DNA from: Cryobacterium arcticum
GTDB lineage: Bacteria; Actinomycetota; Actinomycetes; Actinomycetales; Microbacteriaceae
Assembly: GCF_003185895.1 (NCBI RefSeq)
Contig: NZ_QHLY01000012.1
Location: 868,001 to 932,000, forward strand
DNA length: 64,000 nucleotides
Reading direction: 5' to 3'
Position numbers and translations under genes: made by a program. Shown here in pieces: positions 38,731-46,224 of the stretch (position 1 is the stretch's first letter; every line of letters begins with the position of its first letter). A model generated the notes under the pieces. The model ran no database searches. It was not told the origin of the DNA and worked only from the letters and a program-made list of their open reading frames with translations.

Positions 38731-40191
38731 TCAGTCGGTGTCGCCGGTGGCGACAGCGGGAAGGATGTTGTGGTTGCGGCGCAGCAGATTCTGCGGGTCG
38801 TACTCGCGCTTGAGCAGCGCCAGTCGTTCCAGCTTGGCCGCGCCGTACACCTGCTCGGCCTGCCGCACCGGATCTGCGCCCTGCTCCTCGCCCAGAAAGT
38901 TCACATACCGGCCACCGGTGCCGAGGGGTTCGACCTCTGCGCCGAACTCGCGGATGAACGCCATCCGGGCGAGATCGTCGGCCGGTTCGGCCCAGAATCC
39001 GTAGATGTTCAGCCAGAACCTGGCCGAGCGGCTGGGGAATGGGGTGTCCTCCTCCGGTACCCGCCCGAAGGCGCCGCCGAGGTGATGGATGTCGAAGCCG
39101 GTGCCGATCCAGGTTTGCTCGGCGCCCCGGCGCATCAGGGCGGCGATCACTTGGGCATCCAGCCGGTCGAACGAGGTGTTGCGCCAGTACCCGCGCGCTC
39201 CTTTGGGGAACAGGCCGTCGACCCCGGATTGCCAGGCCGACCAGCTCACCCGTTCCGAGGCCTCCATGGACGGCGGCGCGGCCCGCCGGAGGTCGTCGAC
39301 GAGCTGCTCTGCCCGGTCGGTGTCGTCGCCGGCCCAGGCGAAGCCGAGCAGGATGAGCGGATCAGAGCCGAGCCCCATGCTGGGCGGCGGCACCGTGAAG
39401 GTGAGCACAGAGGTCATGGCGTCGGGCAGGTCCCTGGTCCAGCGCTCGTATGCGGTCAGGGCCGTCTCCCACAGTGGGGCCCGGTAGATGAAGTTCGCCG
39501 TGAACGGCCTGCTGGGCAGCGGATGCGCCCGGAAGGTGAACTCGGTGACGACGCCGAAGTTCCCTCCCCCGCCTCGCAGCCCCCAGAACAGGTCGGGGTT
39601 GACCGACTCGCTGGCCCGCACCGTCTCACCACCCACCGTGACGACCTCGGCCGAGATCAGATTGTCGACGGTGAGGCCGTGCGCCCTCGTCAACCAACCC
39701 ACGCCGCCGCCGAGGGTGAGGCCGGCGATTCCGGTGTTCGACACGACTCCGACCGGCACGGCCAGGTTGAACGGTTCGGTGGCCCTGTCCACCTGGGCGA
39801 GGGTGGCGCCGGCCTGCACCCTGACCCGGCCGGCGCCGGGGTCGACCGCCACGGCAACGAGCCCCGATAGGTCCAACACCAGGCCGTCGTCCACGGTGCC
39901 GTTCCCGGCCACGTTGTGGCCGCCGCCGCGGATGGCCAGGGGCAGGCTCTGCTGCGACGCCAGCGCGAGTGTCGGCGCGATGTCGGCGGTCGACCCGGCC
40001 CGCACGACGGCGATCGGCCGTCGGTCGATCATGCCGTTCCAGACCCGCCTGGCGTCGTCATAACGCTCATCCGTGGCATCGATCACCTCGCCGGCAATGG
40101 CAGCGCGCAGGCGCGAGAGCATTGTGCTGGTGTGGGCGTCCGTGCTGGTGTGGGCGTCTATGCCGGTGCGGGTGTCGTGGTTGGCATTCAT
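38731..40191 (-). CDS. FAD-binding (berberine bridge-type) oxidoreductase
   Basis: 486 aa. PCMH-type FAD domain with the covalent-FAD His in AIRGGGHNVAGNGT, followed by GIAGLTLGGGVGWLTR, and a C-terminal berberine-bridge segment ending VKREYDPQNLLRRNHNI-like (KREYDPQNLL). The usual second Cys linkage is replaced by Ser/Asn (VVSNTG), so FAD is probably singly attached. Substrate unknown. GGAGGA precedes the ATG. The first 24 residues are a hexapeptide repeat. Confidence 0.9.
   Translation of the reverse strand: MNANHDTRTGIDAHTSTDAHTSTMLSRLRAAIAGEVIDATDERYDDARRVWNGMIDRRPIAVVRAGSTADIAPTLALASQQSLPLAIRGGGHNVAGNGTVDDGLVLDLSGLVAVAVDPGAGRVRVQAGATLAQVDRATEPFNLAVPVGVVSNTGIAGLTLGGGVGWLTRAHGLTVDNLISAEVVTVGGETVRASESVNPDLFWGLRGGGGNFGVVTEFTFRAHPLPSRPFTANFIYRAPLWETALTAYERWTRDLPDAMTSVLTFTVPPPSMGLGSDPLILLGFAWAGDDTDRAEQLVDDLRRAAPPSMEASERVSWSAWQSGVDGLFPKGARGYWRNTSFDRLDAQVIAALMRRGAEQTWIGTGFDIHHLGGAFGRVPEEDTPFPSRSARFWLNIYGFWAEPADDLARMAFIREFGAEVEPLGTGGRYVNFLGEEQGADPVRQAEQVYGAAKLERLALLKREYDPQNLLRRNHNILPAVATGDTD
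40124..40177 (-). repeat. 18-bp in-frame tandem repeat, three units
   Basis: Units at 40124 and 40142 differ by one base and the third at 40160 is degenerate. They encode TRTGID, AHTSTD and AHTST-M near the N terminus of the FAD oxidoreductase. It is the second in-frame 18-bp repeat at a gene start in this window. Confidence 0.85.
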
Positions 40192-40278
40192 CGGGGTGTC
40201 CTCCGCTCGGGTCGGCGTCTCGCTACCGGCGCCGGCCTGCCTCCTGCCTCGGCGCCGTCAGCGACCATGACAGCACCA

Positions 40279-41964
40279 TCAGTGTTCGATGGCAACGCCC
40301 GTCAGGGACTCGGTGACCCGGCCCGCCGCCACTCTCCAGTGCCGGTCGAGGCGCACGGTGGCGAGCATCCGCCGGTCATGCGTGACCAGCAACAGGGTGC
40401 CGGTGTAGGACTCGAGGGCGTGTTCGAGCTGTTCGATGGCGGCCAGGTCGAGGTGGTTGGTGGGTTCATCCAGCACGAGCAGGTTGACGCCGGTGGCCTG
40501 CAGCAGGGCGAGGCCCGCCCGGGTGCGCTCACCGGGTGAGAGGTCGTCTGCCGGCCGGTTGACGTGATCGGCGGCGAGCGAGAACTTGGCCAGCAGGGTG
40601 CGGATCTCGCCGGCTGCGAGGTCGGGCAGCCTGGACTCGAAGATCTCCACCAGGGTCGCTCCCCCGGTGACGCTGGCCCTGGCCTGGTCGATCTCCCCGA
40701 TCTGCACGCTGGCGCCGATACTCGCCGTGCCGGAGTCCGGCGCCTGCCTGCCCAGCAATGCCCGCAGCAGGGTGGTCTTGCCCGCACCGTTCGGCCCGGT
40801 GATACCGATGCGTTCTCCAGCGTTCACCTGTAGCGAGACGGGTCCCAGGACAAAGTCCCCCTGGCGCAGCACGGCCTCGTTCAGGGTGGACACCACGGTG
40901 CTCGACCGCGGTGCTGATCCGATGGTGAATTCGAGTTGCCACTCCTTGCGCGGCTCGTCCACCTCGTCGAGCCGCGCGATCCGGCTCTCCATCTGGCGCA
41001 CCTTCTGCGCCTGCTTCTCACTGGATTCGGCGGCAGCCTTGCGGCGGATCTTGTCGTTGTCGGGTGACTTCTTCATGGCATTGCGCACACCCTGGCTCGA
41101 CCACTCCCGTTGGGTGCGCGCCCGACCGACCAGGTCGGCCTTCTTGTCGGCGAACTCGTCGTACGCGGCGCGCTTGTGCCGCCTGGTCGTCTCCCGTTCC
41201 TCGAGGTAGGAGTCGTACCCGCCGCCGAAGACCCGGTTGGCTCCCTGGGCGAGGTCGAGCTCGAGCACCCGGGTGACCGACCTGGCCAGGAATTCGCGGT
41301 CGTGGCTGACGAGCACGACACCACCGCGGAGACCGGTGACGAAGGCCTCGAGGCGGTCGAGCCCGTCGAGGTCGAGATCGTTGGTGGGTTCGTCGAGCAG
41401 CACGATGTCGAACCTCGACAGCAGCAGTGCGGCGAGCCCGACCCGGGCGGCCTGTCCGCCGGAGAGCGACGTCATCAGCGCATCGGCGGCCACGTCGGTC
41501 TCCAGGGTGAGGCCGAGGTCGAACAGGACGCCGGGCAGCCGGTCGTCGAGGTCGGCCGCGCCGCTGGCCAGCCACCGGTCCAGGGCGGCGGAGTACACAT
41601 CATTGGGGTCTGCCGCTCCGGGTTGGGCGGGTTCCGCCAGCGCCGCAGCGGCCGCATCCATCTGACGTGTCGCCTCAGCGCAGCCGGTGCGCCGGGCGAT
41701 GTAGCCGGTGACGGTCTCGCCGGGGAGCCGTTCGTGTTCCTGGGGCAGCCAGCCGACGAAGGCGTCTGACGGTGACATCGAGACCGTGCCGGCCTGGGGT
41801 TCGGCTAGCCCGGCCAGCAGGGTGAGCAGGGTGGACTTGCCGGCCCCGTTCACCCCGACGACGCCCACGACGTCGCCGGGCGCGACGGTGAGGTCGAGGG
41901 AATCGAACAGCGTACGGTGCGCGTAGCCACCGGCCAGGCCCTTGGCGACGAGAGTTGCGGTCAT
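40279..41964 (-). CDS. ABC-F family ATPase
   Basis: 561 aa with two ABC domains in one chain and no membrane segments, the ABC-F layout. First domain: GVNGAGKST, LSGGQAAR, LLDEPTNDLDL. Second: GPNGAGKTT, a variant signature LSPGERTR in place of LSGGE, LVLDEPTNHLDL. A charged linker (about 265-320) joins them, the region that reaches into the ribosome in ABC-F translation or resistance factors. Which ABC-F class it belongs to cannot be told from sequence by eye. The ATG abuts AGGGGG. Confidence 0.9.
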   Translation of the reverse strand: MTATLVAKGLAGGYAHRTLFDSLDLTVAPGDVVGVVGVNGAGKSTLLTLLAGLAEPQAGTVSMSPSDAFVGWLPQEHERLPGETVTGYIARRTGCAEATRQMDAAAAALAEPAQPGAADPNDVYSAALDRWLASGAADLDDRLPGVLFDLGLTLETDVAADALMTSLSGGQAARVGLAALLLSRFDIVLLDEPTNDLDLDGLDRLEAFVTGLRGGVVLVSHDREFLARSVTRVLELDLAQGANRVFGGGYDSYLEERETTRRHKRAAYDEFADKKADLVGRARTQREWSSQGVRNAMKKSPDNDKIRRKAAAESSEKQAQKVRQMESRIARLDEVDEPRKEWQLEFTIGSAPRSSTVVSTLNEAVLRQGDFVLGPVSLQVNAGERIGITGPNGAGKTTLLRALLGRQAPDSGTASIGASVQIGEIDQARASVTGGATLVEIFESRLPDLAAGEIRTLLAKFSLAADHVNRPADDLSPGERTRAGLALLQATGVNLLVLDEPTNHLDLAAIEQLEHALESYTGTLLLVTHDRRMLATVRLDRHWRVAAGRVTESLTGVAIEH

Positions 41965-42145
41965 CCCCCTAGTTTCGCAGCTTGCACGAAGCTTCCGTGA
42001 ATGCTCGGTTCGCTGTGGCGGGCAGGCTGCCCGGGAGCGTGCGTTCGTCGCGTCTCCTGTCGTGATCAACTCCCCCGCAGGAGGCGAATCGAGCAACAAT
42101 ATCCAGAACCCGGGCGGCATCCTGCTGCCCCAGGATGGAGGCATC

Positions 42146-42520
42146 ATGCCGGAGACCGAACTGATCACCCTCTGGGTAACAGCGCGCTGGCACATCATCG
42201 TGTCCCAGCTCGCACCCACATTCCTGCTGACCGCCGTGGTCGGTTTCACCGCCCTCGGCCTGGGCGACACCCCGCTGAGCGTGCGGCTGGCCGCCGCCGG
42301 TGTGCTGCTCGCCTCAGGCATCCTCGGCGCCATCGCCCAGATCGCCTGCGCCGCTGAGGGGCTCGCGATCATCGACGATCTCCGCGAGCTCGACGAGCCC
42401 ACAGCGCTGAGCCGGCGCATCATCGCGTCCGCGCCTTGGCTCGGGGTCGTGCGTATCGTCACGCCCGCCATCTTCGTAGTGGTCTACCTGGCTCTCCTGG
42501 CCGCCCTGTTCCTCACCTAG
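42146..42520 (+). CDS. small membrane protein, unknown
   Basis: 124 aa with three hydrophobic segments: about 18-38 (LAPTFLLTAVVGFTALGLG), 47-72 and 100-122 (IVTPAIFVVVYLALLAALFL). No family recognised. GGAGG lies 6 to 7 bases before the ATG. The gap 41965-42145 upstream has no other feature I can support. It converges on ychJ. Confidence 0.65.
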   Translation: MPETELITLWVTARWHIIVSQLAPTFLLTAVVGFTALGLGDTPLSVRLAAAGVLLASGILGAIAQIACAAEGLAIIDDLRELDEPTALSRRIIASAPWLGVVRIVTPAIFVVVYLALLAALFLT

Positions 42521-42550
42521 GAGCAGCCGGCCGGGTCAGCCGGGGCGGGG

Positions 42551-42997
42551 TCAGTCCATCGCGTCGAGGTACAGCCAGGAGCCCGCGACCTTCTCGAACC
42601 GGCTGGCCTCGTGCTGCGACCCACGCACACCGTCGTGGCGGTAGAAGGCCGTGAATTCGACGAGCCCGGTGTCGTCGAGCATCCCACCGCGCACCGTCCG
42701 TTCGATGTCCAGCCTCAACCACCGCACTGTCGGGTCGAGCTCGAGAGTGTCCGGCCGGGTCGCCGGATGCCAGGTGCGCAGCAGATAGGCGTCGTCGCCG
42801 ACGGCGAACGCGGCGTACCGAGAGCGCATGAGCTTCTCGGCGGTCACCGCCCGCGACTCTCCTCGGTGCAGCCGGCCGCAGCAGTCGGCATAGCCGTTGC
42901 CGCTCAGGCACGGACAGGCCAGCCCGGAAGGACCCTGCGGAGCACGGCCGGCGATGGGCTCGACGGGACCTGGGTCTGTGGCGTCGGAATCTGGCAC
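42551..42997 (-). CDS. ychJ: YchJ-family (UPF0225) protein
   Basis: 148 aa. An N-terminal SEC-C-like zinc motif with Cys28, Cys30, Cys39 and Cys40 (CPCLSGNGYADCC) is followed by the YchJ domain with MRSRYAAFAVGDDAYLLRTWHPATRP. Function is not established. GTG start; GATAAT ends 6 bases upstream, so a leaderless mRNA is likely. Confidence 0.85.
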   Translation of the reverse strand: MPDSDATDPGPVEPIAGRAPQGPSGLACPCLSGNGYADCCGRLHRGESRAVTAEKLMRSRYAAFAVGDDAYLLRTWHPATRPDTLELDPTVRWLRLDIERTVRGGMLDDTGLVEFTAFYRHDGVRGSQHEASRFEKVAGSWLYLDAMD

Positions 42998-43003
42998 CCA
43001 GCC

Positions 43004-43009
43004 ATTATC
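43004..43009 (-). promoter_or_regulatory. -10 hexamer GATAAT, leaderless start of ychJ
   Basis: GATAAT is followed by 6 bases and the GTG at 42997; there is no Shine-Dalgarno sequence. Confidence 0.5.
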
Positions 43010-43034
43010 GGTCAGTGGGCGGCGGCCGATCGCC

Positions 43035-43547
43035 TCAGGCTGACGTCACCCGCACCAGCGCCTCGTTGAGAGTCCGGAGGCGGGGTGACCAGAACGGGTC
43101 GAACCGGGCGAAGTACACGGCGCCGAGTGCTTCCAACCCGTGCGAATTCACGGCGGCCAGCAGTTCCCGGCCGTGCGCGGTGAACCGAGATGTGCTCCAT
43201 CCGCCGGGAAAACGCAGGGCGGCGGCCTCGTGGGCCGGCATCGGCTTCAGCATCAGCGTCGCATCGGTCGGCGCTGGCACCTCAGCGGGGTCTGTGGCGG
43301 GCAGGATCATACTGACCAGGTGGGTGGATTCCCCGGCCTGTTCCTGCAGCACCGGGCTGGCCGGCAGGAGCGTGCGGGCCGCCAGGTTGTCACCGCCGAG
43401 ATACCGGAACAACGCCCCGGCGCCGCGCCGCGCGGCGTGACGGAAGTCCCCGCTGACCTGTACCTGAAGCAGCACAGCCGGCGGGTAGCGACGCACGTCG
43501 AAACCGGGAAAGGCCCGCACGACGGTATAGCCGTGTTCCTGCGTCAT
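43035..43547 (-). CDS. SOUL heme-binding family protein
   Basis: 170 aa. The SOUL/HBP pattern is seen in YTVVRAFPGFDVRRYPPAVLLQV at the N terminus, then the hydrophobic sheet segment and FDPFWSPRLRTLNEALV at the C terminus. No signal peptide. Relatives bind heme or porphyrins; this one is untested. It is monocistronic with TACACT 6 bases before its ATG. Confidence 0.85.
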   Translation of the reverse strand: MTQEHGYTVVRAFPGFDVRRYPPAVLLQVQVSGDFRHAARRGAGALFRYLGGDNLAARTLLPASPVLQEQAGESTHLVSMILPATDPAEVPAPTDATLMLKPMPAHEAAALRFPGGWSTSRFTAHGRELLAAVNSHGLEALGAVYFARFDPFWSPRLRTLNEALVRVTSA

Positions 43548-43553
43548 GCCTGG

Positions 43554-43559
43554 AGTGTA
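43554..43559 (-). promoter_or_regulatory. -10 hexamer TACACT, leaderless start of the SOUL gene
   Basis: TACACT ends 6 bases before the ATG at 43547. Confidence 0.5.
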
Positions 43560-43628
43560 ATCCCGGTGCCGGATGCCGACAGGCCTTCGGTCGCCGGTGG
43601 CAGGGTCTGGCCCGGCTCACTGGAGGAA

Positions 43629-43979
43629 TCAGGCCTTTTTGACCACGCTGGACTTCAGCTGGGTGGTGACACCCTCGATCCTGGCTTCGATATCGTGGTC
43701 GCCGACACCCTGGCGCAGCCGGATGTCGCGCACCTTGGTGCCGACCTTGATCACGTTGGAACCGCCCTTGACCTTGAGTCCCTTGACGATGGTGATCGAA
43801 TCACCGTCGGCCAGCGGGGTGCCGAACGCGTCGGTGATCACGGCCGCGGCAGCAGGCTCATCGGAGTCGGCGGCCACAGGCGCCCATTCGTGACCGCACA
43901 GCGGGCAGACCAGCAGCGACCCCATCTCATAGGTCATGTCGCTGGAGCATTCGGGGCAGGCTGGCAGGGTCTCGTTCAC
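43629..43979 (-). CDS. PhnA/YjdM-family zinc-ribbon protein
   Basis: 116 aa. Cys8, Cys11, Cys25 and Cys28 form a zinc ribbon (CPEC, CPLC), followed by the PhnA domain with LADGDSITIVKGLKVKGGSNVIKVGTKV in segments. The name 'alkylphosphonate utilisation' is historical; the family role is unsettled. GTG start; TACGAT ends 6 bases upstream. GGGGAG also lies in those 6 bases, too close for normal use as a ribosome binding site. Confidence 0.88.
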   Translation of the reverse strand: MNETLPACPECSSDMTYEMGSLLVCPLCGHEWAPVAADSDEPAAAAVITDAFGTPLADGDSITIVKGLKVKGGSNVIKVGTKVRDIRLRQGVGDHDIEARIEGVTTQLKSSVVKKA

Positions 43980-43985
43980 CTCCCC

Positions 43986-43991
43986 ATCGTA
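43986..43991 (-). promoter_or_regulatory. -10 hexamer TACGAT, leaderless start of the PhnA-like gene
   Basis: TACGAT is followed by 6 bases and the GTG at 43979. The remainder of the gap to 44228 has no feature I can support. Confidence 0.5.
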
Positions 43992-44228
43992 TGGCGTGGG
44001 CGCCCGCCCGAAAACGCTCGGCCGTCGCCGGGCTCAGACCAGACCTGAGAATGCCGTCAATTTCGTCGCCACAGCCGCCGAATAAGCGTACTTTGGCCGG
44101 TAGATCGTGTCGTTGCCGCGCGTCGGCTACGAGGCGTACCCACCGAAGCTGCTTGTCGAAGGCGGACCCATGGACCCGAATCTCCACCCGAATTGTGCGC
44201 TGCTCCCCGACCGGGCCGGGTGGTCGCG

Positions 44229-44873
44229 GTGAGTCTGCTGATTGAGGTCTTCCTCGCACTGGGGGCCATCACCCTCATCTCCATCGGCACGGTCGTGGTG
44301 ATCACCAGGCTGGTCGTCGGCCGGGTGCGCCGCAGCCGGACCGTCAACGCCGCCACCCTGCGCGCCCGCGCCAGGGTCACGGTCGGTCCGCAACGCGAGG
44401 TGCTCAAGCAACGATTACGGCTGAGCGAGACCCTCGACAGCGGCCAGGCCGCGATCGACCTCGCCGGCCGAGCGGACACCCTGCGCGGGGAGTTGCGCCG
44501 GCTGTTCCGCCGCATCGTGGATGAGGGCGTCGCCCTGGAAACCCAACTGCACCTGCTCGAGAGCGAGCGGGACGCGGTGGTCCTCGCCGAGGCGATTCCG
44601 GCGGCCACCCGTCGGGTCGACCAGGTGGAGGGGCTCGTGCGCCGCGTGCGCGCCGCGGTCGCGGCCGGGCTCGGCGACCGCACCGACGACAACCTGTCCG
44701 CGTTGTACGCGGACACCGACCGGGAAATCATCGCACTCGCGGCCGGCGTGCGGGAACTGCACCTCCTGAACGGCCTTGACCATCCCGGCCACGACGACAC
44801 CCGCCTTCGCGGCGACCACAACTCGCAGCGTTCGCTGTCGATGGAGAAACTGACCAGGGGGGACCGATCATGA
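44229..44873 (+). CDS. membrane-anchored helical protein upstream of PspA, unknown
   Basis: 214 aa from GTG 44229; GTG 44220 or a few codons upstream are also possible since no good ribosome binding site is visible. One N-terminal transmembrane helix (LLIEVFLALGAITLISIGTVVVI) is followed by about 180 residues of charged helix, probably coiled coil. No family recognised. It overlaps pspA by ATGA, so the two are co-translated and it may be the membrane partner of PspA. Confidence 0.7.
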   Translation: MSLLIEVFLALGAITLISIGTVVVITRLVVGRVRRSRTVNAATLRARARVTVGPQREVLKQRLRLSETLDSGQAAIDLAGRADTLRGELRRLFRRIVDEGVALETQLHLLESERDAVVLAEAIPAATRRVDQVEGLVRRVRAAVAAGLGDRTDDNLSALYADTDREIIALAAGVRELHLLNGLDHPGHDDTRLRGDHNSQRSLSMEKLTRGDRS

Positions 44874-45640
44874 CCTTTGCATCGCGGTTGCGTGTCATCT
44901 TTCGCAGCAAGACTTCTCACGCCCTCGATCGGCTCGAAGACCCGCGGGAGGCACTGGATGACAGCTACGAACAGCTGGTGCTGATGCTGCAACAGGTGCG
45001 GCAGGGGCTGGCCGAGGTGGCCACGGCCAAGAAGAGGATCGAATTGCAGGGTCAGGAGATGGGTGCCCGCCATCAGCGGCTGGCCGATCAGGCCGGGGAG
45101 GCTCTTGCGCAGGGCCGGGAGGACCTGGCCCGGACCGCGCTGGAGCGGCGCGCCCTGCTGGAGAACCAGGTCGCCTCGATTCGTGACCAGTACACGGTGT
45201 TGCAGCAGCAGCAGGCCCGGTTGCAGGACAACGAGAGGCGGCTCGCCGAACGCGTTGCCATGTTCCGCACCGAGAAGGAGACCATCAAGGCGAGTTACGC
45301 CGCCTCCCAGGCACAGGTGAAGGCCAACGAGGCTGCGGCCGGCATCGGCTCGCAGATGAACGACGTCGGCGCCAACCTGGACCGGGCCAAGGACCGGGTG
45401 GCCCAGATGCAGGCGCGGGCCGCCGCCACGGACGAGCTGCTTGCCACCGGCGCCCTCAACGACCTCACCGCGGCGCCGGACGCCGACCTGGAACGGCAAC
45501 TCTCGTCGGGCGCGATCGCGGCGGATGTCGAACGTAAGCTGCAGGCGATGAAGGATGCGGGCGCATCCGCCGGTGGTGGGCGCAGCCAGGGCCGCAACCC
45601 GGACGCCTGGCTGGGAATCGGGCGGGGGCCGGCGCAGTAG
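44870..45640 (+). CDS. pspA: PspA/IM30-family protein
   Basis: 256 aa, almost entirely helical and Gln/Glu/Ala-rich, starting MTFASRLRVIFRSKTSHALDRLEDPREALDDSYEQL, split here as LEDPREALDDSYEQL with the preceding amphipathic helix. That pattern is typical of PspA/Vipp1, ESCRT-III-related proteins that bind stressed membranes. The C terminus is Gly-rich with a basic GRNPDAWLGIG. Whether it is sensor or effector depends on the unknown partner upstream. Confidence 0.85.
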   Translation: MTFASRLRVIFRSKTSHALDRLEDPREALDDSYEQLVLMLQQVRQGLAEVATAKKRIELQGQEMGARHQRLADQAGEALAQGREDLARTALERRALLENQVASIRDQYTVLQQQQARLQDNERRLAERVAMFRTEKETIKASYAASQAQVKANEAAAGIGSQMNDVGANLDRAKDRVAQMQARAAATDELLATGALNDLTAAPDADLERQLSSGAIAADVERKLQAMKDAGASAGGGRSQGRNPDAWLGIGRGPAQ

Positions 45641-45702
45641 TGACGTGCGGGCCGCGCTCCCTGCTCAGCGGGGACACCGCAGTCCGGAACACCGCGAGGC
45701 GT

Positions 45703-46224
45703 TCAGGCGGCGCGCACGGCCCGTAACTCCGGGTACGCCTCGCGCAGGTCGCGTTCCACCCTGGCCTGCAGGGTGAGGCTCACCGCGGGGCACCCCGCGC
45801 AAGCGCCGCGGAGCCGCACCGTGGCCACTCCGTCACGAGCGGAGACGACTGCGACCGAACCGCCATGGGAGCGGATGAAATCTCCGGCCCTGCCGGCCAG
45901 CACGGCCTCGGTCGCAGCGAGCAGCCTGGCGTCGGTTGACCGGTCCGGCCCCTCACCCAGAGTCCATGTCCCGGCCTGGTTCAGGGCGGAGTGCAGGGCC
46001 GCGCGGACGGCGGCGCCCTGACCTGGCCAGGTCGCCCCCTGACCCAGGGCGATGACCAGGCCGGCGTGGTCGACCCGCATCCACTGCACGGTTCCCGCGG
46101 CCAGCAGCGCGCCGAGCGCGCCCGGAACGGCGAGCACGTCTCCCTCCGGGAGGATTCCCGCGGGAAGGATCCAGCGCAGGCTGTGCGGTTCGCCGGCAAC
46201 CGCCTCCGGGTGGGTCGGGATCAC
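45703..46224 (-). CDS. nfu: Nfu/NifU-type iron-sulfur carrier
   Basis: 173 aa. An Nfu N-terminal domain (THPEAVAGEPHSLRW to about residue 80) is followed by a NifU C-terminal domain with the cluster-binding CxxC in LRGACAGCPAVSLTLQ. It carries and delivers Fe-S clusters. The GTG overlaps the feoB stop (GTGA), making it the third gene of feoA-feoB-nfu. It occupies the place where some bacteria have feoC, a small Fe-S or winged-helix protein. Confidence 0.85.
   Translation of the reverse strand: MIPTHPEAVAGEPHSLRWILPAGILPEGDVLAVPGALGALLAAGTVQWMRVDHAGLVIALGQGATWPGQGAAVRAALHSALNQAGTWTLGEGPDRSTDARLLAATEAVLAGRAGDFIRSHGGSVAVVSARDGVATVRLRGACAGCPAVSLTLQARVERDLREAYPELRAVRAA

Noticed and set aside
43927-44259. 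110-codon minus-strand frame before the PhnA-like gene
   Set aside because: Overlaps the PhnA-like gene's first codons and its TACGAT promoter, has no ribosome binding site, and resembles no family.
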